From an uncultured Eubacteriales bacterium (GTDB taxonomy: Bacteria > Bacillota > Clostridia > Oscillospirales > UBA644), in contig CAUHAO010000002.1 in assembly GCA_959604355.1 (NCBI GenBank), positions 97,414-161,413 on the forward strand: 64,000 nt of DNA, read 5' to 3'. Shown here piece by piece: positions 1 to 9,019 of this stretch. Made by a program: the position numbers and the translations under genes. Positions within the stretch are counted from its first letter, which is position 1, and every line of letters starts with the position of its first letter. The notes under the pieces are model-generated. The model saw nothing but the letters and a program-made list of their open reading frames with translations. It had not been told where the DNA came from and made no database searches.

Positions 1-1
1 G

Positions 2-1852
2 CGTCCGGTTCCGTTTCTGTGTAATGTCCTGATAATCCTCACGTCGTTTCTAATCGTCATATATTTGAAGCGGCGTATGTTCGCGCTCTTTTTACTTTCC
101 ACGTTCTGGCTTTTGCTTGGTATCGTCAATTTTATAGTTATGATGTTTCGTCAGACGCCTTTTTCTGCCGTAGACATTGAGGTTTTTATGCACGCGTCAA
201 GCATTGCGGGCGCATATCTTACGACCTTGCAGGTGATTATGATAGTCTCCGGGGCTGTCGCGCTGATAGCTTTTATCGTGTATATGTTTATCAAACTCCC
301 GAAAAAACCGAGAGTTTCACTGGCAAAATGCCTGCCCGCGACTGCCGTCTCCGTACTTCTGATGACTTTCGTTGTCACTTTTACCGTAAGGACAGGAACG
401 CTCAAGAAAAACTGCGACAACCTTATCGAAGCGTATGACAAGTACGGCTTTACAGCCTGCTTTGCGCTGAGTATAGCGGATAAGGGGGTGACCCAGCCTT
501 CGGATTACGACGAAAGCACCGTTCTCGAAATATTAAGCGGCCTTGACCCCGTATCGGAGTCTTCTTCGGAGAAACCGAATTTCATTTTTATCCAGCTTGA
601 ATCGTTTTTTGACCCATACTATTTTAACGATGTCACTTTCAGCGAAGATCCCGTACCGAATTTCCGCAAGCTCAGAGACACCTGCCCGTCGGGATTTCTT
701 TCTGTTTCCACCATCGGCGGCGGTACGATCAATACCGAATTTGAAGTCCTTACGGGGTTGAGTCTCGACTATTTCGGTTTGGGCGAAACTCCTTTTATCA
801 CGGTCTTGCGTACCGAGACGTGCGAAAGCCTTGCGTATGACCTGCGCAGTCTCGGATATACGTCTTTTTCTCTTCATGACAACACCGCTACTTTTTACGA
901 CAGGAATACAGTATACGCAAAACTCGGTTTTGATACGTTCATTCCGGTCGAATATATGCAGAACACCGAATACAACGCGCTCGGTTGGGTGAAGGATTCG
1001 GCGCTTCAGCCTCAGATAAGAGCCGCTCTCGAATCTACGGAAGGGAGGGATTTTATCTTTACGATCACAGTGCAGTCTCACGGCAAGTACCCCACCGTTG
1101 ACGGGGATTTCGGCAATGTTAAAATACTATACGGACCGGAAGCCCCCAGACGTTACGAAATGGAGTACTACGTCAATCAGCTTAAAGCTATGGATGACTT
1201 CATAGCGGCGCTCATTGCGGAATATTCGGATTACCCCGAACCTGTCTGCATGGTGTTTTACGGCGACCATATGCCTGCTCTCGATATTGTCCCCGAAGAG
1301 CTTTCATACGGAGATATTTATAAGACCGAATATGTGATTTGGACAAATTACGATCCGGGCGTAGATTCCGAAGATGAGGACTTGCCGGCGTACAGACTCT
1401 CTTCAAAGGTCCTTTCCTCCGTTGATGTAGCTGTTCCTGAGGCAACAGTGATCAATTACCATTCTCAATGCTTCGGCAAAGCCGGTTACAAGCGAGGTCT
1501 CAATACCATACAATACGATATCCTTTACGGCCAAAAATACGCCTACCAGGGCAGACAGTATAATGCAACGGACCTTGAAATAGGCCTTATTAAGCCCGAA
1601 ATATCTTACGCTGAAGTAAAGGACGGTATGGTTTATGTTTACGGAAACAACTTTACCCGTTCCAGTATTATATATTTCAACGATTGGCTCAAAGGCTCCT
1701 CAACCGAATATATAAACGCAACAACTCTTCGTGTAAAACCACCCATGAGGGCAGATATATCAGAATCAATGGTCGCGGTGTGGCAGGTGTGCACAGACAA
1801 TACGGTTTTCGGAAAGACCCCGTCGGTACCCTTAAACAAGGCGAAACAATGA
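2..1852 (+). CDS. LtaS-like membrane sulfatase (phosphoglycerol transferase family), 5' end cut by window
   Basis: The reading frame is open to the left edge, so the N-terminus is missing; the TTG at 65 lies inside a membrane helix and is not the start. Several hydrophobic helices (up to about base 420) precede an extracellular alkaline-phosphatase-fold sulfatase domain. Family motifs seen: FIFIQLES near 580, the GGGTINTEFE motif near 717 whose Thr is the expected nucleophile, LHDN near 872, QSHGKYP near 1074 and YGDHMP near 1258 (metal ligands). LtaS-type enzymes move glycerolphosphate from phosphatidylglycerol to lipoteichoic acid or related glycans outside the cell. The last ~85 residues (from ~1591) look like an appended IPT/TIG-type beta-sandwich (VYVYGNNFT, IIYFN), which classical LtaS lacks. 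Family is certain; the precise acceptor is not. Confidence 0.88.
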   Translation, partial: RPVPFLCNVLIILTSFLIVIYLKRRMFALFLLSTFWLLLGIVNFIVMMFRQTPFSAVDIEVFMHASSIAGAYLTTLQVIMIVSGAVALIAFIVYMFIKLPKKPRVSLAKCLPATAVSVLLMTFVVTFTVRTGTLKKNCDNLIEAYDKYGFTACFALSIADKGVTQPSDYDESTVLEILSGLDPVSESSSEKPNFIFIQLESFFDPYYFNDVTFSEDPVPNFRKLRDTCPSGFLSVSTIGGGTINTEFEVLTGLSLDYFGLGETPFITVLRTETCESLAYDLRSLGYTSFSLHDNTATFYDRNTVYAKLGFDTFIPVEYMQNTEYNALGWVKDSALQPQIRAALESTEGRDFIFTITVQSHGKYPTVDGDFGNVKILYGPEAPRRYEMEYYVNQLKAMDDFIAALIAEYSDYPEPVCMVFYGDHMPALDIVPEELSYGDIYKTEYVIWTNYDPGVDSEDEDLPAYRLSSKVLSSVDVAVPEATVINYHSQCFGKAGYKRGLNTIQYDILYGQKYAYQGRQYNATDLEIGLIKPEISYAEVKDGMVYVYGNNFTRSSIIYFNDWLKGSSTEYINATTLRVKPPMRADISESMVAVWQVCTDNTVFGKTPSVPLNKAKQ

Positions 1853-1936
1853 AGTATTTGTTCAACTTGCACAAAATAACAAGGTTAAATAAGAAACAAT
1901 TCTATCCCGCAAATTTTGACAAGATTTTTAACTGAC

Positions 1937-1965
1937 TTGCTTTTGACGGAAATTTAGTGTATAAT
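1937..1965 (+). promoter_or_regulatory. Probable sigma-A promoter for xpt operon
   Basis: TTGCTT (1937-1942), a 17-base spacer and a perfect TATAAT (1960-1965). A TTGACG at 1943 is too close to the -10 to be its partner. The expected leader is about 40 nt before the GTG start at 2010, which leaves no room for a purine riboswitch, the usual control of xpt in Firmicutes. Confidence 0.5.
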
Positions 1966-2009
1966 GAGATATATGTTATTTTTGTCAAGAATTTGCGGAG
2001 GTATTTCCC

Positions 2010-2588
2010 GTGGAGCTTCTTAAAGAGCGAATACTTAAAGAGGGCAAGGTATATCCCGGAAATATTCTCAAGGTGGACAGTTTTCTGAATCATCAGATGG
2101 ACATGCGCCTTATAAGCGAGATAGGCAAAGAATTTTACAGACTTTTTAAAGATTGCGATGTTACAAAGATCCTCACCATAGAAGCATCAGGTATAGGTAT
2201 CGGTTGTATGGCAGCGCAATCTTTCGACGTTCCTTTGGTCTTCGCAAAAAAATCGAAATCGAATAATATCGCTTCGGATGTCTATTCAGCCCCGGTTGCA
2301 TCGTATACCCACGGCACAACGCATGATGTCATCGTTTCGAAAGAATTTCTTCATCCCGAAGACCGAATACTAATAATCGATGATTTCCTCGCAAGAGGAC
2401 AGGCGATTATCGGGCTTTCAGATATCGTGAAACAGGCGGGAGCGACCCTCGTCGGTGCCGGTATCGTCATTGAAAAAGGCTTCCAGGACGGCGGTAAACA
2501 GATAAGGGATATGGGAATACATCTGGAGTCCCTGGCGATAGTGGAATCTATGAATGCGGAAACAGGAACCGTAACATTCCGTAATTAA
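2010..2588 (+). CDS. xpt: Xanthine phosphoribosyltransferase
   Basis: This cytosolic enzyme joins xanthine to PRPP to give XMP in purine salvage. At 192 residues it matches the usual Xpt length, and the N-terminal LKVDSFLNHQMD stretch is characteristic of Xpt and separates it from other phosphoribosyltransferases. The PRPP loop is visible as ILIIDDFLARGQA (about residues 120-132). The GTG start at 2010 is chosen because GGAGGT (1997-2002) sits 7 bases upstream. It is followed after 48 bases by a nucleoside-type ABC importer, so uptake and salvage appear co-expressed. Family assignment is firm. Confidence 0.94.
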   Translation: MELLKERILKEGKVYPGNILKVDSFLNHQMDMRLISEIGKEFYRLFKDCDVTKILTIEASGIGIGCMAAQSFDVPLVFAKKSKSNNIASDVYSAPVASYTHGTTHDVIVSKEFLHPEDRILIIDDFLARGQAIIGLSDIVKQAGATLVGAGIVIEKGFQDGGKQIRDMGIHLESLAIVESMNAETGTVTFRN

Positions 2589-2636
2589 TTAAGTTGTTTG
2601 CAAATACTTTAATATATTTTTTTTGGAGGAAAAACA

Positions 2637-3800
2637 ATGAAAAGAATCATTGCCCTTGTCCTCGTTGCTCTCATGGTAGTTGTCGCTTGTGCTGCATGCA
2701 CGACAAATGAAACGACCAAAGTAACGAAAGACAACATCAAAGTAGGAGTTCTTCACATCGGAGATCCCGCTGACGGGTCCGGCTATTCCTACACTCACGA
2801 CTGCGGAATAGTTGAAATGCAGAAGAATATCGGTCTTCGTGACGATCAGATCATCCGTAAAAACAATGTCAACGACTCTGATACCCAGGCTATAACCGAA
2901 GGTATAGAGGCTCTTGTTGCGGAAGGATGCAATATAATCTTTACCACCAGCTACGGTTATATGGAAGTTACCGCGTCTATGGCAGAGCAGTATCCTAATG
3001 TATACTTCTCTCACGGCACCGGATATATGTCCAACGGTAAGAACTTCAACAACTATTTCGGCAGAATTTATCAGGCTCGTTATCTTGCAGGTATTGCCGC
3101 AGGTCTCAAGACCGTTTCCAACAAGATCGGTTATGTTGCTGCGTTCGGTACCGAACTTGCTGAAACTTCTTCAGGTATCAATGCTTTTGCTCTGGGTGTA
3201 CAGTCTGTGAACCCCAATGCCGAAGTTTATGTAAAGACTCTCAACTCCTGGTTCGATCCCGCTAACGAAACCGCTTATGCTGAAGCTCTTATCTCCATGG
3301 GCTGCGATATTATCGCTCAGCATTGCGATACCGCTAATCCTCAGATCGCTGCTGAAAACGCAGGCGTATTCGGTTGCGGCTACAACTCCGATATGACCAA
3401 AGACGCTCCCAAGGCTCATCTTACCGCTCCCATCTGGAACTGGGGCGTATATTATACCGCGGCTGTTCAGGCTGTCCTCGACGGCACATGGGACAAGCTC
3501 GGCAACTACTACGGCGGTATGAAGGAAGGTCTTGTTGACGTTTCCGCTCTCTCCGAAAACTGTGTGGAAGGCACTCAGGAGAAGATCGACGCCGTAAAAG
3601 CTCTCATGAAGAACGGCGAATGGGATGTATTCTCCGGTGTTAAACTGTCCTTTGATGAAAGCGGCAATGTCGTAAAGACCGATGCTGCTCTTATGGACAA
3701 CGCAGGTAATGTTATCGTTGCTGCAGGCGGCGCTTCCGTTGAAGATTCCGTCATCACCGGTACGATGAACTTCTTCGTTGAAGGCGTTTCTCTGAAGTAA
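2637..3800 (+). CDS. BMP-family purine nucleoside-binding lipoprotein
   Basis: This is the substrate-binding part of a BmpA/Med-type ABC importer; the family carries purine nucleosides (NupN in Bacillus, PnrA in Treponema). It has a lipoprotein signal, with a run of hydrophobic residues ending in CAAC around residues 18-21, followed by a periplasmic-binding fold (GVLHIGDPADGSGYSY, ITEGIEALVAEGCNIIF, FGRIYQARYLAGIAAG). The start at 2637 has a very strong GGAGG site. It sits between xpt and the transporter ATPase/permeases, which supports a purine ligand. A hairpin after the stop may raise its expression above that of the downstream genes. The exact nucleoside or base cannot be read from sequence. 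Confidence 0.88.
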   Translation: MKRIIALVLVALMVVVACAACTTNETTKVTKDNIKVGVLHIGDPADGSGYSYTHDCGIVEMQKNIGLRDDQIIRKNNVNDSDTQAITEGIEALVAEGCNIIFTTSYGYMEVTASMAEQYPNVYFSHGTGYMSNGKNFNNYFGRIYQARYLAGIAAGLKTVSNKIGYVAAFGTELAETSSGINAFALGVQSVNPNAEVYVKTLNSWFDPANETAYAEALISMGCDIIAQHCDTANPQIAAENAGVFGCGYNSDMTKDAPKAHLTAPIWNWGVYYTAAVQAVLDGTWDKLGNYYGGMKEGLVDVSALSENCVEGTQEKIDAVKALMKNGEWDVFSGVKLSFDESGNVVKTDAALMDNAGNVIVAAGGASVEDSVITGTMNFFVEGVSLK

Positions 3801-3815
3801 TTTTGACGACTGTCA

Positions 3816-3845
3816 ACCGGGAAGTACATTCAAGTGCTTCCCGGT
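3816..3845 (+). terminator. Intercistronic hairpin, probable attenuator
   Basis: ACCGGGAAG and CTTCCCGGT form a perfect 9-bp stem, followed by a fairly U-rich CATTTTCATTTT. It lies between the binding-protein gene and the ATPase gene. Hairpins in this place commonly stop part of the transcripts or protect the upstream message, giving excess binding protein. The U-tract is interrupted, so complete termination is unlikely. Confidence 0.55.
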
Positions 3846-3893
3846 CATTTTCATTTTACCTTTTCGCGTATACGAACAAGGAGTATTGCTAAG

Positions 3894-6689
3894 ATGCAGA
3901 ATACCGCTATTGAATTAAAAGGGATATCGAAGACTTTCGGTACGATCAAAGCCAACGATTCCATAGACCTCTCCGTCAGAAGCGGAGAAATTCTTGCGCT
4001 TCTCGGAGAAAACGGATCCGGTAAGACAACTTTGATGAATATTTTGTCGGGCATTTACAGTCCCGACAGCGGTACCATATCCATAGACGGCGAACCTGTT
4101 ACCATACATTCGCCCGAGGACGCGAAAAAACTGGGTATCGGCATGATACACCAGCATTTCAAACTTGTCGATAACTTCTCTGCAGCAGATAATATCTGGC
4201 TCGGCGTTAACGGCGCTTCCGCGTTCCTGACAAAAGACCGCTACGAAAAAATACGAAAAATAGGCGAGGACTTCGGTTTTGAGATAGACCCCGAAAAGAT
4301 GGTCTATGATATGTCCGTCAGCGAAAAGCAGACGGTCGAGATACTCAAAGTCCTCTGCTATGGCGCGCATATACTTATTCTTGACGAACCTACCGCAGTT
4401 CTTACTGTGCAGGAAACAAGAAAGCTTTTTTCTGTCCTTCGCAGGATGAGGGACTCAGGATGCGCGATAGTCATCATTACCCACAAGCTCAACGAAGTTC
4501 TCGAAATAAGCGACAGAGTTACCATTATGCGTAAAGGCAAGAGCGTCGGAACCGTTGAGACTGCAAAAACGAACATCAATGAACTTACAGAGCTTATGGT
4601 CGGAGAGTCCGTTTCTCTCTCCATTGACAGACCAGAGGTCAAAGTCGGCGCTCCTTTGCTTGACCTGAAAAAGGTTACAATATGCCGCGACGACGGAAGC
4701 TTTGCCGCAAAAGACGTTTCATTTACCGTCCATTCCGGAGAAATTCTCGGTGTTGCAGGTGTCTCCGGCTGCGGACAGAAAGAAATATGCGACGCCATCG
4801 CGGGTCTTCACCCTATAAGCGGCGGCGAGATACTCTACAAGGATCAGATAATAAGCGGTAAGACACCGCGCGAAATAATAGATTGCGGTATAAGCATGAG
4901 CTTCATTCCCGAGGATCGTCTGGGAATGGGTCTTGCGGCATCTCTTTCCATCACCGACAATATGATCCTCAAAACGTACCGCGACGGCAAATCTCCGTTT
5001 GTAGACAGGGATTCCGCACGCAAACTCGCCGAAAAAGTCGTCAAAGATCTCGGGGTCGTCACTCCTTCGACGGAAATCCCCGTAAGACGTCTTTCGGGCG
5101 GTAACGTACAAAAAGTTCTTCTCGGCAGAGAGATACAGTCGGACCCGACGGTGATTGTCACGGCATATCCCGTAAGAGGTCTTGACATTAACTCTTCATA
5201 TACGATCTACAATATTCTCAACGACCAGAAAAAACGCGGCGCAGGCGTGCTTTTTGTAGGCGAAGATCTCGACGTTATGCTCGAACTGTGCGATAAAATA
5301 CTTGTTATTTGCCACGGCGAAGTAACTGGTATAGTCAACGCAAGCGAAACAAACAAAGAAGATCTCGGGCTTATGATGACGGGTGCAAAACGCCTTGCAA
5401 ACTCGGCGGAAGCGGCAAGCTATACCGCGGCGGAAACAGAGCCTTCCGAAGATAAGACACACGAAGAAAAAACTTCCGATGTGATCCGTAAATTTGAAAC
5501 ACAAGCTCCGAAAAAAGCAAATAAAAAGCTGAAATTTCCGCTCCGAATCGTCAAGCGCAGCGACATATCAACCGCAAAGACGGTGCTGTGTTATGTCCTT
5601 GCGGTTTTTGCGGCGATGCTTGTCGGCGGCATAATTGTCGCGTCAATGGGTAAAAACCCGATAGAGTATTACACCTGCCTCGTTTCCGGATGTTTTTCAA
5701 ACCCCATTTACATAAATAACTTCATCCGCATATTCGTTCCGTTGCTCATTACCTCTGTCGGTGTTGCGATATCGTATAAAATGAGGTTCTGGAACATCGG
5801 TGCAAACGGTCAGTTCATCATGGGGGCTTTTGCCGCTACTACCGTGGCGTTCGCTCTCGGAGGTTCTGTTCCGCGTCCTATTATGCTTATAATTATGGCG
5901 GTCGCAGGCGCTCTCGGCGGCGGTCTGTACGGGCTTATAGCCGCGTACTGCAAGGTTAAATGGAATACCAATGAGACGCTTATGACCCTTATGCTCAACT
6001 ATGTAGCGACATATATTCTGCTTTACCTCAAAAACACCAATTTTTACAGAAAATTTAACGAGACAACGGGACAGGTACTGCGCCCCGAGATAAAGGCTCT
6101 CCAGCCCAATGCGTGGATGTATGAGCTCAGGATAGGGCCCATAGTCTTTGATCTTTCCGTGATAGCTGCGATATTAATCGTGATTTTCGTCGCGATATAT
6201 CTCAAGAAGACCAAGCAGGGCTATGAGATATCTGTCGTCGGTGACAGTATACCGACCGCACGCTACGCCGGCATGAACGTGAAGCGGGTAATTCTCAGAA
6301 CGATGTTCATTTCCGCCGCGATAATCGGATTTGCCGGTATGCTCAAAGTCACGGGCACAGTTACATCTCATACTCTCAGCGAAGGCATCACGAGTGACGT
6401 CGGATGGACGGCTATAATCGTCGCGTGGATCGCACGTCTCGAACCCGTAGGTATAACCGTTGCGTCGTTCCTTATGGCAATGCTGCAAAAAGGCTCGGGC
6501 GTAGTTGACAGCAAGATGGGAGTTTCATCCGCTGCGTCGTCGATTCTTGAAGGGGTCATTCTGTTTACCGTCCTTGCGGCAGATTTCTTTATCAGATACA
6601 GAATAACCCGCGCAACGGCAACGGACGATCCCAATAAGAATGTTGCGAAAAAGAAGACGAAGAAGGTTGAAATGGAGGGCATAAAATAA
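3894..6689 (+). CDS. Nucleoside ABC importer: double ATPase fused to permease (NupO-NupP type)
   Basis: One 931-residue frame contains what are normally two proteins. Residues ~1-250 are the first nucleotide-binding domain (Walker A GENGSGKTT, Walker B ILILDEPTAVLT, a weak signature MSVSEKQTVEIL). Residues ~255-505 are a second domain with good signature LSGGNVQKVL but degenerate Walker A (GVSGCGQKE) and Walker B (VIVTAYPVRGLD), as is usual for the second domain in this sugar/nucleoside group. A charged linker (~505-565, rich in E, T, K) joins a BPD2-type permease with about ten helices (YKMRFWNIGANGQF is the permease loop motif). The ATG at 3894 with AAGGAG upstream is preferred over earlier in-frame codons. 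The gene overlaps the next permease by one base (TAATG). No stop or frameshift separates the halves, so the fusion appears genuine. Confidence 0.88.
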   Translation: MQNTAIELKGISKTFGTIKANDSIDLSVRSGEILALLGENGSGKTTLMNILSGIYSPDSGTISIDGEPVTIHSPEDAKKLGIGMIHQHFKLVDNFSAADNIWLGVNGASAFLTKDRYEKIRKIGEDFGFEIDPEKMVYDMSVSEKQTVEILKVLCYGAHILILDEPTAVLTVQETRKLFSVLRRMRDSGCAIVIITHKLNEVLEISDRVTIMRKGKSVGTVETAKTNINELTELMVGESVSLSIDRPEVKVGAPLLDLKKVTICRDDGSFAAKDVSFTVHSGEILGVAGVSGCGQKEICDAIAGLHPISGGEILYKDQIISGKTPREIIDCGISMSFIPEDRLGMGLAASLSITDNMILKTYRDGKSPFVDRDSARKLAEKVVKDLGVVTPSTEIPVRRLSGGNVQKVLLGREIQSDPTVIVTAYPVRGLDINSSYTIYNILNDQKKRGAGVLFVGEDLDVMLELCDKILVICHGEVTGIVNASETNKEDLGLMMTGAKRLANSAEAASYTAAETEPSEDKTHEEKTSDVIRKFETQAPKKANKKLKFPLRIVKRSDISTAKTVLCYVLAVFAAMLVGGIIVASMGKNPIEYYTCLVSGCFSNPIYINNFIRIFVPLLITSVGVAISYKMRFWNIGANGQFIMGAFAATTVAFALGGSVPRPIMLIIMAVAGALGGGLYGLIAAYCKVKWNTNETLMTLMLNYVATYILLYLKNTNFYRKFNETTGQVLRPEIKALQPNAWMYELRIGPIVFDLSVIAAILIVIFVAIYLKKTKQGYEISVVGDSIPTARYAGMNVKRVILRTMFISAAIIGFAGMLKVTGTVTSHTLSEGITSDVGWTAIIVAWIARLEPVGITVASFLMAMLQKGSGVVDSKMGVSSAASSILEGVILFTVLAADFFIRYRITRATATDDPNKNVAKKKTKKVEMEGIK

Positions 6690-7672
6690 TGGATGCAATA
6701 ATAGCTTTCTTGTTCGCCTCCATACGTTACGGCACTCCGCTGCTCCTCGGTACTACGGGCGAAATAATTTCGGAGAAGAGCGGTCACCTCAACCTCGGTG
6801 TTGAAGGTATGATGGCTATCGGTGCGATATTCGGATATCTTTCCGCCGCGTCGACGGATAATATCTGGGTCGGCATACTCGTATCATTCCTTGCGGCGGC
6901 AGCTGCGGCGCTCGTTTACGCAATACTGACAATAACTCTTCAGGCAAATCAGAACGTTTCAGGTCTCGCGCTTACGACATTCGGACTCGGTCTTTATAAA
7001 TTCGTGGGCCTTACGCTTTCATCTTCCGATAAATTCCCGAAGATTCAGGCAAGCCCCGCGCTCAACACCGCGGCAGGAAACACCGGTATCCCGTTTCTTA
7101 AAGATATCCCGATAATAGGTGACATATTCTTTGCACATAACATCCTTGTGTACATTTCGGTGATAATCGCAGTTCTTTGCTGGGCATATATTGTTAAGAC
7201 ACATGCGGGACTCAAAACCCGCGCAATCGGCGAGAACCCCGGTGCGGCGGATGCGTGCGGAGTCAATGTAACGCTGATGAAGTATATCAACGTTCTCCTG
7301 GGCGGCGGAATAACCGGCATAGGCGGATATTACCTCGCAGTCGTCATCAACGGGGGGAGCTGGAACCAGACGTGGGTCAACGGGTTCGGCTGGATCTCTG
7401 TGGCTCTCGTTATATTTGCAAACTGGAGCCCGTTAAAAGCAATATTAGGCTCATATTTCTTCGGTATGCTCATGATGCTCAAGCCATACAAGGGGAATCT
7501 TATCGAAGCGTTCCCGTTCCTGTCATGGCTCTCTGCAATACCCGATGAGTTCTATCAGATGCTCCCGTTCCTCATAACCGCTATAATCCTTGTCATTTCT
7601 TCAATGAGTAAGAAAAAGAGCGGTATACAGCCCGCTGCATGCGGTATCAATTACTTCAGAGAAGACCGTTGA
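6689..7672 (+). CDS. Nucleoside ABC importer permease (NupQ type)
   Basis: This 327-residue inner-membrane protein has about eight to ten helices and belongs to the BPD_transp_2 permease family. The conserved loop EIISEKSGHLNLGVEGMM (residues ~26-43) contacts the ATPase in this family. It forms the second half of the translocation pore with the permease domain fused to the upstream ATPase. The start overlaps the upstream stop (TAATG), implying translational coupling. The C-terminal tail after the last helix (KKKSGIQPAAC...) is short and cytoplasmic. A strong terminator follows at 7717, which closes the operon. Confidence 0.9.
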   Translation: MDAIIAFLFASIRYGTPLLLGTTGEIISEKSGHLNLGVEGMMAIGAIFGYLSAASTDNIWVGILVSFLAAAAAALVYAILTITLQANQNVSGLALTTFGLGLYKFVGLTLSSSDKFPKIQASPALNTAAGNTGIPFLKDIPIIGDIFFAHNILVYISVIIAVLCWAYIVKTHAGLKTRAIGENPGAADACGVNVTLMKYINVLLGGGITGIGGYYLAVVINGGSWNQTWVNGFGWISVALVIFANWSPLKAILGSYFFGMLMMLKPYKGNLIEAFPFLSWLSAIPDEFYQMLPFLITAIILVISSMSKKKSGIQPAACGINYFREDR

Positions 7673-7716
7673 CGGTGCGAAGCATTCGTTCCCGACAGCT
7701 GATTTTTTAACACGTC

Positions 7717-7753
7717 AAAGGCACGGCCCGGAATCGCAGGCTGTGCCTTTTTA
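7717..7753 (+). terminator. Rho-independent terminator after nucleoside importer
   Basis: AAAGGCACGGCC pairs with GGCTGTGCCTTT (one G-U pair) around a loop of about ten bases, followed by TTTTTACTTTC. Confidence 0.85.
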
Positions 7754-8176
7754 CTTTCTTACGAGAACTGCGCAAATTCCGAGAAAGACAAAACCGTGTC
7801 TGATGCAAAAAAGTTCATAATTACTTCCAAACTCGATACAGCTGCATTATCGAAAATAAAATGCCGTAGTGCTATAATATGCCTGTATTGTGCATATCTG
7901 ATAACAAAATGCCCTTATTCATGATGCGGATGAGTACAGACCACATTCCTTTTTTATTGTAATTCATACCGCTAAATGATTTCGTGTCCGGATAAATACA
8001 TAGCTGAGGCAAAACTTCGCGGATGAACAGCCTCTTTTTCCGGAATCAACTTTATGCGGCTGCAGACAAAGGCGTATGACAGTATTGGGAAAATACAAAA
8101 TGCAACAGTATATTAAATGCATAGACCTGCTTCAATGGAATGTATTGCCGAAAATCGGGTGAAAAACAGGTTCTAC
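7754..8176. other. Intergenic stretch without recognisable gene
   Basis: About 420 bases with no convincing coding frame on either strand. An extended -10 (TGCTATAAT, 7870-7878) lacks a good -35; if used, it would transcribe plus-strand RNA of about 300 nt leading into the sortase-like gene. No known RNA family was recognised here. Confidence 0.4.
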
Positions 8177-8180
8177 GGAG

Positions 8181-8777
8181 GTGGAAAACGAGCAATACGA
8201 AACGCGCATTAAAAAGTATATGCCTATTCTCGGGGGGCTGCTTGTGCTGCTTTCCGCCGTGATCCTTATTGCTCTCAGAGTGAATAATAAACGGAGTATT
8301 GCGGATAATGCCGAAGCAATAAAGTTTTTTTACGATACTATTCCGCCCCGCAGCGCCGGGATCAAGGAAGAGCACTGCAACTCCCTTATGCCCGTTATCG
8401 AGTATAACGGCAACGATTACGCCGCTATATTGGAATTTCCTGAATATTCCGTCGAATTGCCGGTTCTTTATGAGTGGAACAGATTTTCTGTCAACTCCGC
8501 GACTTGCCGATATACGGGCAATCCTTACGACGGAACGCTTATAATCGGTGGGGTGGATGAGCCTAAGCAGTTTGATTTTATCTCACAAACCGATATCGGC
8601 GACGAATTGACGGTGACGGATATGTCGGGAAGAGAGTTTCGCTACAAGGTCACAGCTGTCAAGCATTCAACAAATGCGAAAGCCGAAACATTGACAGATG
8701 ACAGTTACGACTTGACGTTGTTCGTAAAGTCGAGAAAAACAGGTGGATATATCCTTGTGTGCTGCAACATGAAATGA
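8181..8777 (+). CDS. Sortase-fold membrane protein lacking catalytic His and Cys
   Basis: A 198-residue protein with one N-terminal helix (residues ~14-32) and an extracellular domain that follows the sortase pattern: IEYNGNDYAAILEFP, then PVLYEWN, then GTLIIGG, then FDFISQTDIGDELTV, then FRYKVTAV, then YDLTLFV, then YILVCC. In active sortases the position after TLII.G is the catalytic His (GH) and the LTL strand ends in TC. Here these read GG and LTLFVK, so both catalytic residues are absent. It may bind peptides or act as a structural pseudoenzyme. The start is doubtful: the GTG at 8181 overlaps the GGAGG, while the ATG at 8220 has no clear ribosome site and would remove little of the protein. 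A terminator follows. Confidence 0.7.
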   Translation: MENEQYETRIKKYMPILGGLLVLLSAVILIALRVNNKRSIADNAEAIKFFYDTIPPRSAGIKEEHCNSLMPVIEYNGNDYAAILEFPEYSVELPVLYEWNRFSVNSATCRYTGNPYDGTLIIGGVDEPKQFDFISQTDIGDELTVTDMSGREFRYKVTAVKHSTNAKAETLTDDSYDLTLFVKSRKTGGYILVCCNMK

Positions 8778-8804
8778 TGCGGACGCGGCTAAAAAATATA
8801 ACAC

Positions 8805-8846
8805 AAAAACGCCGATGAAGATTTTACGACAACGGCGTTTTTTATT
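8805..8846 (+). terminator. Rho-independent terminator
   Basis: AAAAACGCCG and CGGCGTTTTTT form a stem around an 18-base loop, followed by a T-run. It ends the sortase-like transcript. Confidence 0.7.
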
Positions 8847-8951
8847 TACGGCGATAAGCGAGGTTTTTTCGTTATCCGAGAGAATATAAGCGAAAAAACG
8901 AATACGCGGCGATAATCAAAGAAAATTCAAATATTATACAGCCGTTAACAC

Positions 8952-8980
8952 TTGACATTTTATCCAAAACAAGGTATAAT
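8952..8980 (+). promoter_or_regulatory. Consensus sigma-A promoter for the membrane protein gene
   Basis: Perfect TTGACA (8952-8957), 17-base spacer, perfect TATAAT (8975-8980). The start codon is 40 bases downstream. It is the best consensus promoter in the window, so the small monocistronic gene that follows is expected to be well expressed. Confidence 0.85.
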
Positions 8981-9019
8981 TGTTATGTATTATATTTTCG
9001 GTCGAAGGAGATATGGTTA

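Noticed and set aside
65..67. TTG at 65 as the start of the LtaS-like gene
   Set aside because: The frame is open upstream and already encodes a hydrophobic helix, so the gene enters from outside the window.
1853..2009. Purine riboswitch before xpt
   Set aside because: The predicted leader is about 40 nt and the 150-base gap lacks a recognisable purine aptamer core.
7870..7878. Functional promoter at TGCTATAAT
   Set aside because: The -35 region (TCGAAA) is poor, so I list it only as an open question.
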